Shown: positions 8,458-16,929 of the stretch, piece by piece
How positions within the stretch are numbered: position 1 is the first letter of the stretch
How the letters are laid out: each line of letters starts with the position of its first letter
NCBI GenBank assembly: GCA_028683385.1
Contig: JAQUIJ010000005.1
Location: 186,001-250,000 of the forward strand
Length of the DNA: 64,000 bases
Reading direction: 5' to 3'
From: Prolixibacteraceae bacterium
GTDB lineage: Bacteria; Bacteroidota; Bacteroidia; Bacteroidales; Prolixibacteraceae
The notes under the pieces: generated by a model
Database searches by the model: none
Told to the model about the DNA's origin: nothing
Seen by the model: the letters and a program-made list of their open reading frames with translations, nothing else
Translations under genes and position numbers: made by a program

Positions 8458-8858
8458 GCGATTCGTTGATTTAGTTTAAGAGTGTAACAATATTCAAATT
8501 TCAAAGTGCTTTGTTCATGGTCATATCAGGCAGTTTTTTACTCCACATGAAAAGGCAAAATAGCACGGATTATTTTCTTCAAACGATCCAATCGACTAAT
8601 GCACGAAGTGCATGTTGTTGAGACTTAATGTAATCGTTTGATTAAGAAAAAATCGCGGTGCAATATTATGAAATATAATATATAACCAAAACAGATGCGT
8701 CAGGATGTTACCAGAAAGTTTCTGGTGGCAAAGGTTGGAATTTGTAATGAGGTTGATTTCTAGTGAATTATGCTGAGCGTATTTTTTTTGAAAGAGACAA
8801 AGTCAAAAGTAAAAAGCATTTCGGAGTATTGCTTTTTACTTTTGACTTGTTTATTGGC
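8458..8858. other. 401-bp intergenic region with nested palindromes
   Basis: No gene is visible. It holds a nested inverted repeat at 8572-8650 (outer CAAACGAT/ATCGTTTG with TTTTCTT/AAGAAAA extensions, inner ATGCAC-GAA-GTGCAT), a 17-base palindrome ACCAGAAA-G-TTTCTGGT at 8710-8726, and a long hairpin at 8800-8848 just past the prfC stop. Confidence 0.7.
8800..8848 (-). terminator. Perfect 19-bp inverted repeat downstream of prfC
   Basis: The arms 8800-8818 and 8830-8848 are exact complements (AAGTCAAAAGTAAAAAGCA and its reverse) with an 11-base loop. It starts 10 bases past the prfC stop. The stem is AT-rich, so it is a weak classical terminator. It may act as a bidirectional terminator or as an mRNA end stabiliser. 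Confidence 0.5.
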
Positions 8859-10442
8859 TTAAAATTCCGAAGTAAAATGGAACCGGATGTCTTTAAATTC
8901 GCTTTGGGCCATATCCAGGATAAACTGCGAATCGGCCATAAATACGTCACGGCCACGCTTGTCGGTAGCCATTTTCTGGTGCTTGCGGTTTTTAAATTCG
9001 GTCAGGGCTTTCGGGTTGTCACTCTGAATCCAGCAGGCTTTGTACATTTGCATGGGTTCGAAACGACACTTGGCATTGTATTCGTGTTCCAACCGATATT
9101 GAATAACCTCGAACTGAAGCTGGCCAACCGTTCCAATGATCCGGCGCCCGTTAAACTGACTGGTAAACAACTGGGCAACACCTTCGTCCATTAACTGATC
9201 GACTCCTTTGTTAAGCTGTTTCGTTTTCATTGGGTCGGCATTTTCAACGAACTTAAACAATTCAGGAGAGAAACTTGGTAATCCTTTGAAATGAATGTCT
9301 TCGCCTTCGGTTATGGTGTCGCCAATAATAAATGAACCATTGTCAGGGAAGCCAACGATGTCGCCAGGAAATGCTTCTTCAATGATCTCTTTTTGCGATG
9401 CCATGAATGCGGTTGGACTCGAAACCCTGAATGTTTTGCCTGAGCGAACTAATTTGTACACATTATTCCGGATAAATTTTCCGGAGCAAACTTTTACGAA
9501 AGCAATGCGACTGCGGTGGTTGGGATCGATATTGGCATGAATTTTAAATACAAATCCGCTGAATTTATCGTCTTCGGGGTCAATTTCACGTTCTTCGGTT
9601 TGAACGGCGCGCGGCCATGGCGCTACTTTTACAAACGCATCTAACAATTCCTGAATACCAAAATTGTAAAGCGCACTTCCGAAGAATACCGGAGCCAGAT
9701 TTCCGGCCAAATATTCATTGTGATCGAATGGAGGATAAACACCGTAAACCAGTTCTAAATCTTCGCGAAGCTTTTTGGCATCATTTCCAATGTGTTTCTC
9801 CAAATCTGGACTATTCAAATCATCAAAAGAAATTCCAGGCTCAATGTCCTGAACACTCGCTTTAAACAAATCAAGGCTTTTGTCAAAAATATTATATACG
9901 CCTTTAAAATCAGGGCCGCTGTTTATTGGCCAGCTCAACGGATTGAGGCTTATTTGCAACTGGCGTTCAATGTCGTCGAGTAATTCAAAGGTATCCTGGG
10001 TAGGGCGATCGAGCTTATTAATGAAAATAATCACCGGAGTTTTGCGCATCCGGCAAACATTCATCAGTTTTTCGGTTTGTGGTTCAACCCCTTTGGCAGC
10101 GTCAATTACGATGATAACGCTGTCGACAGCAGTCAGCGTGCGGAAGGTATCTTCCTGAAAGTCCTGGTGACCGGGAGTATCCAGAATATTCACTTTATAC
10201 CCATCGTATTCGAAACCCATTACCGAAGTGGCCACCGAAATACCACGCTGGCGTTCAATTTCCATAAAGTCAGAAGTGGCACCTTTCTTTATTTTATTGC
10301 TTTTAACTGCTCCTGCAACGTGGATGGCTCCCCCGAATAAAAGTAGTTTTTCGGTTAGTGTCGTTTTTCCCGCATCGGGGTGACTCACAATGGCAAAGGT
10401 TCTTCTTCGGCGTATTTCGGTCTGATTACTCATCGATTCCAT
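8859..10442 (-). CDS. prfC: Peptide chain release factor 3 (RF3)
   Basis: 527 residues, the usual RF3 length. The translational GTPase motifs are all present: the P-loop HPDAGKTT (21-28), DTPGH (88-92) and NKLD (142-145), with the switch region GATSDFMEIERQRGISV. RF3-specific features include FSGFVFKIHANIDPNHRSRIAF in the beta-barrel domain and the C-terminal VGQLQFEVIQYRLEHEY. RF3 uses GTP to release RF1/RF2 from the ribosome after termination and takes part in translational quality control. The start could be Met1 (10442) or Met4 (10433); MSNQ from Met4 resembles many homologues. It is a lone gene on the minus strand with a hairpin after its stop. Confidence 0.96.
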   Translation of the reverse strand: MESMSNQTEIRRRRTFAIVSHPDAGKTTLTEKLLLFGGAIHVAGAVKSNKIKKGATSDFMEIERQRGISVATSVMGFEYDGYKVNILDTPGHQDFQEDTFRTLTAVDSVIIVIDAAKGVEPQTEKLMNVCRMRKTPVIIFINKLDRPTQDTFELLDDIERQLQISLNPLSWPINSGPDFKGVYNIFDKSLDLFKASVQDIEPGISFDDLNSPDLEKHIGNDAKKLREDLELVYGVYPPFDHNEYLAGNLAPVFFGSALYNFGIQELLDAFVKVAPWPRAVQTEEREIDPEDDKFSGFVFKIHANIDPNHRSRIAFVKVCSGKFIRNNVYKLVRSGKTFRVSSPTAFMASQKEIIEEAFPGDIVGFPDNGSFIIGDTITEGEDIHFKGLPSFSPELFKFVENADPMKTKQLNKGVDQLMDEGVAQLFTSQFNGRRIIGTVGQLQFEVIQYRLEHEYNAKCRFEPMQMYKACWIQSDNPKALTEFKNRKHQKMATDKRGRDVFMADSQFILDMAQSEFKDIRFHFTSEF

Positions 10443-10519
10443 TTTTTTTGAAGCTGCAAAAATAGAACTTTATCTGACATGAACGGAATGCCTGTGAGTT
10501 TGAATGGAGTATTAGCTAA

Positions 10520-10632
10520 AATTAAGCCATTAGTGGTCATTTATAGCCATTCAATAGTCATTCATCGTTCCGGATTCATTCAATGACTACCAATGACGCG
10601 TAGCTAATGACTATCAATGTCCTTAATACAAT
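10520..10632. repeat. Intergenic GTCATT-type palindromic repeat, degenerate copy
   Basis: The gap between prfC and the amidotransferase-like gene is full of GTCATT and its complement AATGAC in both orientations (for example CAATAGTCATTC, CAATGACTACCAATGACG, TAATGACTATCAATG). The same words form hairpins at 18249-18300 and 61500-61562, with a single arm at 24763-24784, so this is one family of dispersed repeats. Confidence 0.65.
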
Positions 10633-10645
10633 GACTGACTTCTGC

Positions 10646-11770
10646 CTACTTCATTTTCTGCGCTTTGATGGAAGCTTTGATCGCTTTTGAAATGGTTTCC
10701 CAATATTTGACGTGAAATTCACGATCCTCGGGCGAAAGTATTTCGAAGAAAGACCTGGGCGAATCGGTAGGGGTAAATTTCAGTTTTTTACCTTCAGTAT
10801 AAAGAGCCGAAACTTCAGGATGAAACTGGACTGCAAAAACATTTTCGTAAAGCCGGTGCCGAATGCCTTCGATTACCTGCCCGTCCATTGATGTTGCTGT
10901 TACAATCAGATTTTTACCTAAATCGTCAATCGACTGGTGGTGAGCGCTTAAAACCAACGGCTTCAGAGTTTTGTCAGCTTTTACCCGTTCCAGAAAAAAT
11001 GGGTTGGCTGTATATACAATTTGATGGAAACTATTGTCCATCAACAAAGTTTCTTTGGTTATTTCCTGCCAGTAATTTCGGTGAAGCTGGTCTTTATTTA
11101 GTTTCAGTGTCTCTTCAGCATTCATTTTATTGTAGGTTTGTGCCGGAATATCCTGAGTTAATGTGCCTCCTGTGGCTACATTCATGCTCTGTAATCCAAG
11201 GCAAAAGCCAGTAACAAAATAGCTTGGTTTCTCATTAAGAAAAGGTGTGAATTGTTCGTTTTGATAGCCGCCCAACAGGTGAAACAGAAAGCTTAGTTCA
11301 AATAAATGCCGGTTTGGGTCGGTTACAACCGAGTAAAGATTTTGTTGCTTGTATATTTCAGGCTGAATATCAGGACCACCAAAGAAAAATACACCAATCG
11401 ACTGGTCGAACAGTTTTTTAAAGGTCGTTGTCCATTCGTTTTGTTCAAAAATTTGTGTTAAACTCATAACACCTTCCATTTTTTGAATGTGAAATCTACT
11501 CATTTCAGGCTTTTTCAACAGGGCCACAGACTGACTGTAATCATAGTTTTCAGCCACAGAATAAACACCTATAAATTCAACTTCTGGAAGTTGAAGAATA
11601 CGATTTGTTAGCAGAAAATTAATGGTTTCAATATTCGCAACAGTTGGGTGAGCCAGTAAAACATAGGTTTTGCTTGGCGACAGTTCTTTCTCCAAGAAAT
11701 TCTGGCTAAAAACCGGATTTAGAGATAGTGTTAAAACGAATATAATGAGCAGCCTACTGAAGTTTTTCAT
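10646..11770 (-). CDS. Secreted class I glutamine amidotransferase-like (C26) hydrolase
   Basis: 374 residues with a clear signal peptide (MKNFSRLLIIFVLTLSLNPVFS, cleaved near SQ), so periplasmic or exported. The amidotransferase triad is complete: nucleophile C190 in GFCLGLQSMN, H317 and E319 in VQFHPE. FFFGGPDIQPEIY (129-140) matches the GGxDVxPxxY signature of the gamma-glutamyl-GABA hydrolase (PuuD)/gamma-glutamyl hydrolase branch of family C26. Most such enzymes are cytosolic and hydrolyse gamma-glutamyl amides, so an exported member probably acts on extracytoplasmic gamma-glutamyl peptides (inference). It is longer than PuuD (about 250) owing to N- and C-terminal extensions, the latter a lysine-rich helix. 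It is monocistronic. A fully cytosolic use is excluded by the leader. Confidence 0.75.
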   Translation of the reverse strand: MKNFSRLLIIFVLTLSLNPVFSQNFLEKELSPSKTYVLLAHPTVANIETINFLLTNRILQLPEVEFIGVYSVAENYDYSQSVALLKKPEMSRFHIQKMEGVMSLTQIFEQNEWTTTFKKLFDQSIGVFFFGGPDIQPEIYKQQNLYSVVTDPNRHLFELSFLFHLLGGYQNEQFTPFLNEKPSYFVTGFCLGLQSMNVATGGTLTQDIPAQTYNKMNAEETLKLNKDQLHRNYWQEITKETLLMDNSFHQIVYTANPFFLERVKADKTLKPLVLSAHHQSIDDLGKNLIVTATSMDGQVIEGIRHRLYENVFAVQFHPEVSALYTEGKKLKFTPTDSPRSFFEILSPEDREFHVKYWETISKAIKASIKAQKMK

Positions 11771-12005
11771 AGCTTATTTGTTTTACTTGAAGCGTTGATT
11801 TATGTTTTATATTTTGCGAAACGATTTTGTTTGGTATTCCAAAATTACATTATAGACAGTTGAAAAGACAATAGCCACCTATTTTGTTTTAAAAATAATT
11901 TTTGCCTGAAATTAACGTTTTTCATCCGAAGTGTGAAAAGAGTAGAGATGTTTGTTTTATTTGTTATTTTTAAAACGTCGAAATACCGATCAAAAAAAAC
12001 CGATT

Positions 12006-13442
12006 ATGTCGTTTAAACTTTTTATTGCCAGTACTTTCGGGTTGATTAAATCGACCGCGAAATTAGAAGCTGCTTATGAAACTCTTCGTGCAGATTACAA
12101 AATATTCTCTGAATTTGAGAAGTCAGCGGAATTAGCAGAATATAATGAACTTGATTCGTTGATTAAATCGTCAGCTTTTCAGCAGAAAAAAAAGGAAATT
12201 CAGCATTTATCTTTAAAAGCTAGTCAGGAAGCTGCTCAATTGACTGAGTTTAAAAAGTTGGGAAGAAGTAGCCGTTTGCAAAAGTTTTATGCCACGCTAA
12301 AATCGGATGAGTTGAAGCGGTTTGATCGGATTTCCGATTCGGAAACGCTGAAAAAGTATAAAGAATTAAAAACAGGGGTTGAAAAACATTCGTTGTCAGC
12401 CTTGAAGAATATGGATAAACAGTCGAAAGAGTTTATCTTTTATACTGAATTTGAGAAGTTAAGAGATTCTGATGATTTGGTGTTTTTTAGAAATTTCAGA
12501 AAATCGTCGGCGTATCGCAACTACGAGCTAATGCTCGATTCGGTGGAGCACAAGCGTTATGAGGAGTTGAAGCAAATTACGGAATCGGATGATTTTATTG
12601 CGCGTGTAGCTTATTTGGAAGATAAACAGAAGTGGGAGAAAACAGACGAACATAAAAAGGAAATCCGCTTTTCTGAATTGAAGAAATCCCCGCAACTGGC
12701 TACTTATCTGAAATATAAAAGCTCAAATGCACTTGATTTTTTCAGGAAATGGGACTTGGTTTTTGAAGATCGTTTTAATTCGGGCAAGCTTGATCGGGAG
12801 AAATGGTTGACCCAATCGCATTGGGCAAGTCAAACTTTAGGACGGAATTTTTCGCAGGTTGGCGATTTACATGCATTTTCTGAAGGCCGAAATGTGTCGG
12901 TTGATTTTGATGCCCTGAAAATTGAGGTTCGGAAAGAAAAGACCCATGGGATGCAGTGGCAAGTTCCTTACGGGTTTGTGGAGCAGGAATTCGATTATTC
13001 TTCAGGTATTGTTTCAACAGCCGGAGTTGAGTGGTGGAAGCACGGAATTCTGGAAGCCAAAGTTAAATATGCACCATCGAATCATTTGGTCGATGCTATT
13101 TATTTATTGGGCGAAGAAGCTTCTCCGCAGGTTAATCTGCTCGAAATGGGTGTTCAAAACCGAATGGGTATGCTTACCAAAGCTACCGATGGAATTCATG
13201 CCGAATGCGAGAGTATTTCGGGACTTAAAGCTGGTGAATTTTATATTTTCAGACTAGAGTGGAATGCCCATTCTCTGGTTTGGAAAGTTAATGACAGAGA
13301 AATTCTGACGGTTTCGAACAACGTACCTGCATTTAAAATGCACCTGAATCTGGCGTCGATTGTTGTTTCGGAGCCAACCGATTTACCTCACCGCTTCGAA
13401 ATTGGCTGGGTTCGGTTTTATCAGCACCACCAAAAAGCATAA
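12006..13442 (+). CDS. GH16-like (laminarinase-fold) protein with helical repeat N-terminus, probably inactive
   Basis: 478 residues from the Met at 12006 (MSFKLFIASTFGLI). The frame is open from 11952, but that stretch (KRRNTDQKKP) looks like leader DNA. Residues about 20-245 are charged and helical, with a repeating pattern such as FKKLGRSSRLQKFY, FEKLRDSDDLVFF, FRKSSAYRNYELML and ELKKSPQLATYLKY at 25-40 residue spacing. Residues about 250-474 resemble the GH16 beta-sandwich: WDLVFEDRFNSGKLDREKW, FSSGIVSTAG-like strands, HGILEAKVKYAPS and a final WVRFYQ strand. At the catalytic site the usual ExDxxE reads QVNLLE (about 375-380): the nucleophile Glu and the Asp are lost and only the last Glu remains. 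It is therefore likely a binding or structural protein. No export signal is obvious. Confidence 0.65.
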   Translation: MSFKLFIASTFGLIKSTAKLEAAYETLRADYKIFSEFEKSAELAEYNELDSLIKSSAFQQKKKEIQHLSLKASQEAAQLTEFKKLGRSSRLQKFYATLKSDELKRFDRISDSETLKKYKELKTGVEKHSLSALKNMDKQSKEFIFYTEFEKLRDSDDLVFFRNFRKSSAYRNYELMLDSVEHKRYEELKQITESDDFIARVAYLEDKQKWEKTDEHKKEIRFSELKKSPQLATYLKYKSSNALDFFRKWDLVFEDRFNSGKLDREKWLTQSHWASQTLGRNFSQVGDLHAFSEGRNVSVDFDALKIEVRKEKTHGMQWQVPYGFVEQEFDYSSGIVSTAGVEWWKHGILEAKVKYAPSNHLVDAIYLLGEEASPQVNLLEMGVQNRMGMLTKATDGIHAECESISGLKAGEFYIFRLEWNAHSLVWKVNDREILTVSNNVPAFKMHLNLASIVVSEPTDLPHRFEIGWVRFYQHHQKA

Positions 13443-13774
13443 AAAATGTGACGATTTGGGGATTTGGGGATTTGAAAATGGAACAGGAATTAGAGAAAAG
13501 TCGCAGTATTCAGTCGCAGTAGGCAATACACAAAACTCGCAACCCGAAACTTGCAACAATTTTCCAACTTCGGACTTTAGGCACTTCGAATTCCGAACTC
13601 GCTGTTCTAAGTGCAACCCAAAAGCTTAAAATATATTGAACCACAATAGGCTCATAGGTCACAATAGAAAAGTCAATAAATTTTTAGTAAAAAAGGATAC
13701 AGAAGCATAGGATCTTTTTAGAATATGACATTTGAACCTATGTGTTCTATGTGGTTAATTTAGTATTATATCAG
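13443..13774. other. 332-bp repeat-rich gap before the PAS gene
   Basis: No gene is visible. It contains a short tandem (GATTTGGG units near 13452-13474), a stretch of ACTCGCAACCCGAAACTTGCAAC type (13525-13610) related to the repeat before the M16 gene at 27170-27223, and a pair of imperfect inverted arms at 13637-13659 and 13736-13757 (AACCACA...CATAGGT and its complement) around AT-rich DNA. Confidence 0.6.
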
Positions 13775-14107
13775 ATGAACTGGACTGACGAGTTTTTGGG
13801 AGCAATAACGGTTTGCGACCGCGAAGGAATTGTGGTTTACATGAATGAACGGTCGAAAATGCAGTTTGCCAAATCGGGCGACGACGATTTGATGGGCAAG
13901 AGCCTGATTGAATGTCACCCTGAACCAGCCCGGAGTTTATTGCTGAAGATGTTGGCCGAACCGTTTTCGAATTCGTACACCATCGAAAAAAAAAGCATCC
14001 GGAAGATGATTCACCAAACACCCTGGATGGAAAACGGAGAATTCAAAGGAGTTGTAGAACTCTCATTCGAGATCCCGATGGAAATGCCACATCATATCAG
14101 AGGTTAA
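13775..14107 (+). CDS. Stand-alone PAS-domain protein
   Basis: 110 residues from the Met at 13775 (MNWTDEFLGAITVCDREGIV). The open frame runs back to 13742, but those codons lie within the repeat arm. The whole protein is one PAS fold: ITVCDREGIVVYMNERSKMQF, then LMGKSLIECHPEPARSLLLKML and the closing strands YTIEKKSIRKMIHQTPWMENGEFKGVVELSFEI. It resembles the PAS domain at the C-terminus of DUF438-type proteins, which can bind heme or other small ligands. No effector domain is attached, so it may be a sensor subunit acting with another protein (inference). The ligand is unknown. Confidence 0.78.
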   Translation: MNWTDEFLGAITVCDREGIVVYMNERSKMQFAKSGDDDLMGKSLIECHPEPARSLLLKMLAEPFSNSYTIEKKSIRKMIHQTPWMENGEFKGVVELSFEIPMEMPHHIRG

Positions 14108-14181
14108 ATTGTAATCACCTATTTTATATTTCCTTAACCATCCTTAACTTATCTTCGGAAGGAATCGGAGTGAAATTCTTT

Positions 14182-14189
14182 TATTTTTG
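14182..14189 (+). promoter_or_regulatory. Bacteroidota -7 promoter element for the DUF5686 gene
   Basis: TATTTTTG matches TAnnTTTG and lies 30 bases before the ATG at 14220. No convincing -33 TTTG is seen at the expected distance. Confidence 0.45.
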
Positions 14190-14219
14190 TTCAATACATC
14201 CGATAAGCCAGATTGAACA

Positions 14220-16859
14220 ATGATTAGAAATCTACTTCCTTTTCTTTTTTTCCTTTTCTTTTTTCAGCAGGTCAATGCACAAGGCATTCGTGGCCGCGTC
14301 ACCAATTTGCAAGGCGAAGCCATCCCGTTTGCAACCATTTACGTTCCCGATTTATCAACCGGAACCACTTCGAACAGCGATGGAAACTACGAATTGAAAC
14401 TTCCGGATGGAAAACGAAAAGTGTTGTTCCAGTGTTTGGGCTACCAAACGAAAACGATTGAACCAATCGTCGGGGGAAATTTTCAGGAAATAAACATCCG
14501 GCTTGAAATGCAGGAATACGAGATTCCGGAGGTCAAAGTGATGGCTTCGGGTGAAGATCCGGCCTATTACATCATGCGACGGGCCATTGCAATGGCGCCG
14601 TATTACCAGAAACAGGTTTCGAAGTATTCGTGCAAAGTGTATCTGAAAGGATCGGGTAATTTCGAAAAAATACCATTTCTGCTTGAAAAACAGATGAAAA
14701 AGGAAGGCCTAAAAGAAAACCAGCCGTTTGTGATGGAAACGGTTAGTCAGATTGATTTTGAATTGCCCGATCGGCTAAACCAAAAGGTTTTGGCTATGCG
14801 CTCGTCGGGGAAAGAAAACAATACATCGCCCATGGGCATGATCACCAATAATTTGTACGATGCCGAAAAATACGGTGTCGTTTCGCCGGTTGGCAAAAAC
14901 GCGCTGAAGGTTTACAACTTTATTCTGGCCGGTGTCTTTCAGGATCAGGGCCGAACGATCAACAAAATTTTGGTTGTTCCAAAGACCAAGGGAAATGATG
15001 TGTTTTCAGGCTTTATTTTCATTGCCGATGAGTTTTGGAACATCCATTCGGCAGATTTGCATTTGCATATTCCGATGACAGACGTCAATGTGCGTCAGTT
15101 CTATGGCGAAGTGAATAAAAACACCTGGATGCCTGTGAGTCTTGATTTCGACATGGATTTTTCGGGATTTGGACTGAAAATGAAATACAAATATGTTGCT
15201 TCGATTAACGAATACAAAACCACTTTAAATCCGGCGCTCGATCACAGTTTCCTGGAGCGCCTGAAGACACAGCAACTAAATGAACAGCGGTCAGTTGAAG
15301 CTTTTGTTGCGAAAGAGCAGAAAGAGCAACAGTCCATTGCAAAATCGAAAGAACAAAAGCGTATTGATGAACTGATGCAGAAAGAAAAGCTGAGTAACCG
15401 CGAAACGCTTAAGCTGAACCGGTTGATTGAAACTGAAGCGCAGCGTAACAGTCCGCCCGAACCGCTCGAAATAAAATCGAGTTTTCAGGTGAGCCAAAAA
15501 CAGGTGAACAACGATTCGGCTTACTGGAAAAGCCTTCGTCCAATTCCACTCACAGCAAGCGAAAAGAGCAGTTTTGCAGCTAAAGATTCTTTTTTGCAGG
15601 TTTCGGCAAAACCCGAATTTCAGGACTCGGTACGCAATTCGAAACGAAAATTTAAGATTAAACATTTGTTGTTTGGGAAAACTTACGATTATTCTATTGA
15701 TTCGATTCGAAAATACGAACGATTTACAATTCCGAACCTGACAGCCCCAACTTCCTTGTCGTTCAATTCGGTTGATGGTTTGCGAGCCCAACTGCCTTTC
15801 AGTTATGTGAGATCCGACAGCACAGGGCACTTGTTGCGCCTTGAACCCCAGTTTGCTTATGCTTTTGCACGCAAGAAGCTGGATGCTTCGTTTTCGTTTA
15901 GCCGGCGGATGAATGGCATGACCAACAGTTGGATTTCTGTTTTCGCCGGAACGACAACTGCTGATTTTAACCGGACTTCAGGATTAAATAGCCTGACAAA
16001 CGATTTTTATACCCTTTGGTTGGAAGAAAACTACAAACGATTTTATCGGCGCGATTTTTTGCAGTTGAACGCCTCTCGTGACTTGATTAACGGTCTGAAC
16101 TTGAATGCAACCCTCGATTACAGCGATAACAGTGCGTTGAGCAACCATTCGAACTATTCGTTTATCGATCACAAAGACAAGGTGATTCAGCCCAATATCC
16201 CTATAAATAACACACTTGAGTCGTGGCAACTCGGAAACCATCAGACGTTTGCCTACCGGGTAGCTTTGGAATATACGCCACAACATCGGTATCGTGTTCG
16301 AAATCACACCAAAATGTATGTTGAAAGCAAATTCCCGACTTATTCGCTGATTTATAAAAGCGCTCTATCCGGTATTTTCGGAAGTGATGCCCGTTATGAT
16401 TTGCTTAAACTGGGTCTCAGGCAAAAGATCGATTTCGGCATCGACGATCATTTTTCCTATTCGGTGAATGGTGGTAAATTCCTGAATCGCAATCGAGTGT
16501 ATTTTGACGATTTTCAGCATTTCAATACCCAATCTACCGGATTTATGTTTTCGTCGTATGAAAACAGCTTCAGGCTGTTGCCTTTTTACCAGTTCTCAAC
16601 CAGCGACCAGTTTCTCGAAGGCCATTTCAATTGGCAGACTCGCCGGTTAATCCTGAAACAGTTGCCAATAATTAAAAACTCTTCAATTTCAGAAAACCTT
16701 TTTGTAAACTATTTAAATACTCCTGAATTGAAAAGTTATGTGGAAACCGGCTACGGAATCAGCAATTTGTTTTTATTACTGAATGTTGAAGCGGTTGCCG
16801 GATTTGAAAATGGTAAATTTCGTTCAGCAGGCGTGAAAGTGAGCTTGAATTTGAAGTAG
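14220..16859 (+). CDS. DUF5686 outer-membrane protein with carboxypeptidase-regulatory-like domain
   Basis: 879 residues. The signal peptide is MIRNLLPFLFFLFFFQQVNA, followed by QGIRGRVTNLQGEAIPFATIYV, the start of a carboxypeptidase-regulatory-like beta domain (about 21-105). A DUF5686 region follows (EDPAYYIMRRAIAMAPYYQKQVSKYSCKVYLKGSG). Residues about 350-420 are a charged, Gln/Lys-rich helical insert. The C-terminal 350 residues are alternating aromatic strands typical of an outer-membrane barrel (for example SFSFSRRMNGMTNSWISVFAG). Members are widespread in Bacteroidota but have no settled role; the architecture suggests an outer-membrane protein. It is monocistronic, with a TATTTTTG element 30 bp upstream of the ATG. 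Confidence 0.87.
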   Translation: MIRNLLPFLFFLFFFQQVNAQGIRGRVTNLQGEAIPFATIYVPDLSTGTTSNSDGNYELKLPDGKRKVLFQCLGYQTKTIEPIVGGNFQEINIRLEMQEYEIPEVKVMASGEDPAYYIMRRAIAMAPYYQKQVSKYSCKVYLKGSGNFEKIPFLLEKQMKKEGLKENQPFVMETVSQIDFELPDRLNQKVLAMRSSGKENNTSPMGMITNNLYDAEKYGVVSPVGKNALKVYNFILAGVFQDQGRTINKILVVPKTKGNDVFSGFIFIADEFWNIHSADLHLHIPMTDVNVRQFYGEVNKNTWMPVSLDFDMDFSGFGLKMKYKYVASINEYKTTLNPALDHSFLERLKTQQLNEQRSVEAFVAKEQKEQQSIAKSKEQKRIDELMQKEKLSNRETLKLNRLIETEAQRNSPPEPLEIKSSFQVSQKQVNNDSAYWKSLRPIPLTASEKSSFAAKDSFLQVSAKPEFQDSVRNSKRKFKIKHLLFGKTYDYSIDSIRKYERFTIPNLTAPTSLSFNSVDGLRAQLPFSYVRSDSTGHLLRLEPQFAYAFARKKLDASFSFSRRMNGMTNSWISVFAGTTTADFNRTSGLNSLTNDFYTLWLEENYKRFYRRDFLQLNASRDLINGLNLNATLDYSDNSALSNHSNYSFIDHKDKVIQPNIPINNTLESWQLGNHQTFAYRVALEYTPQHRYRVRNHTKMYVESKFPTYSLIYKSALSGIFGSDARYDLLKLGLRQKIDFGIDDHFSYSVNGGKFLNRNRVYFDDFQHFNTQSTGFMFSSYENSFRLLPFYQFSTSDQFLEGHFNWQTRRLILKQLPIIKNSSISENLFVNYLNTPELKSYVETGYGISNLFLLLNVEAVAGFENGKFRSAGVKVSLNLK

Positions 16860-16890
16860 GATCATTTCAACGTTACACTGTCGAAGGCGT

Positions 16891-16917
16891 GTCACCCTGA
16901 ACTTGTTTCAGGGTCTC
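16891..16917. repeat. Dispersed palindrome, CTGAACTTGTTTCAG type
   Basis: CCCTGAACTTGTTTCAGGG is a near-palindrome. The 27-base unit here shares its ends and core (GTC-N3-CTGAACTTGTTTCA-N3-TCTC) with both arms of the long inverted repeat at 23865-23927. Its position after a stop codon is consistent with a transcript-end hairpin. Confidence 0.65.
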
Positions 16918-16929
16918 ATCAATTTTGAG

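Noticed and set aside
11952-12005. Upstream start for the GH16-like gene
   Set aside because: The first 18 codons are basic, lack similarity to a leader and precede a better Met at 12006.
13452-13474. Short tandem GATTTGGG repeats as a possible CRISPR or VNTR
   Set aside because: Only two to three units with no spacers; too short to be either.
15291-15830. 179-codon minus-strand frame within the DUF5686 gene
   Set aside because: Antisense to a coherent reading frame, no domain, Cys/Arg/Phe-rich composition typical of a shadow.
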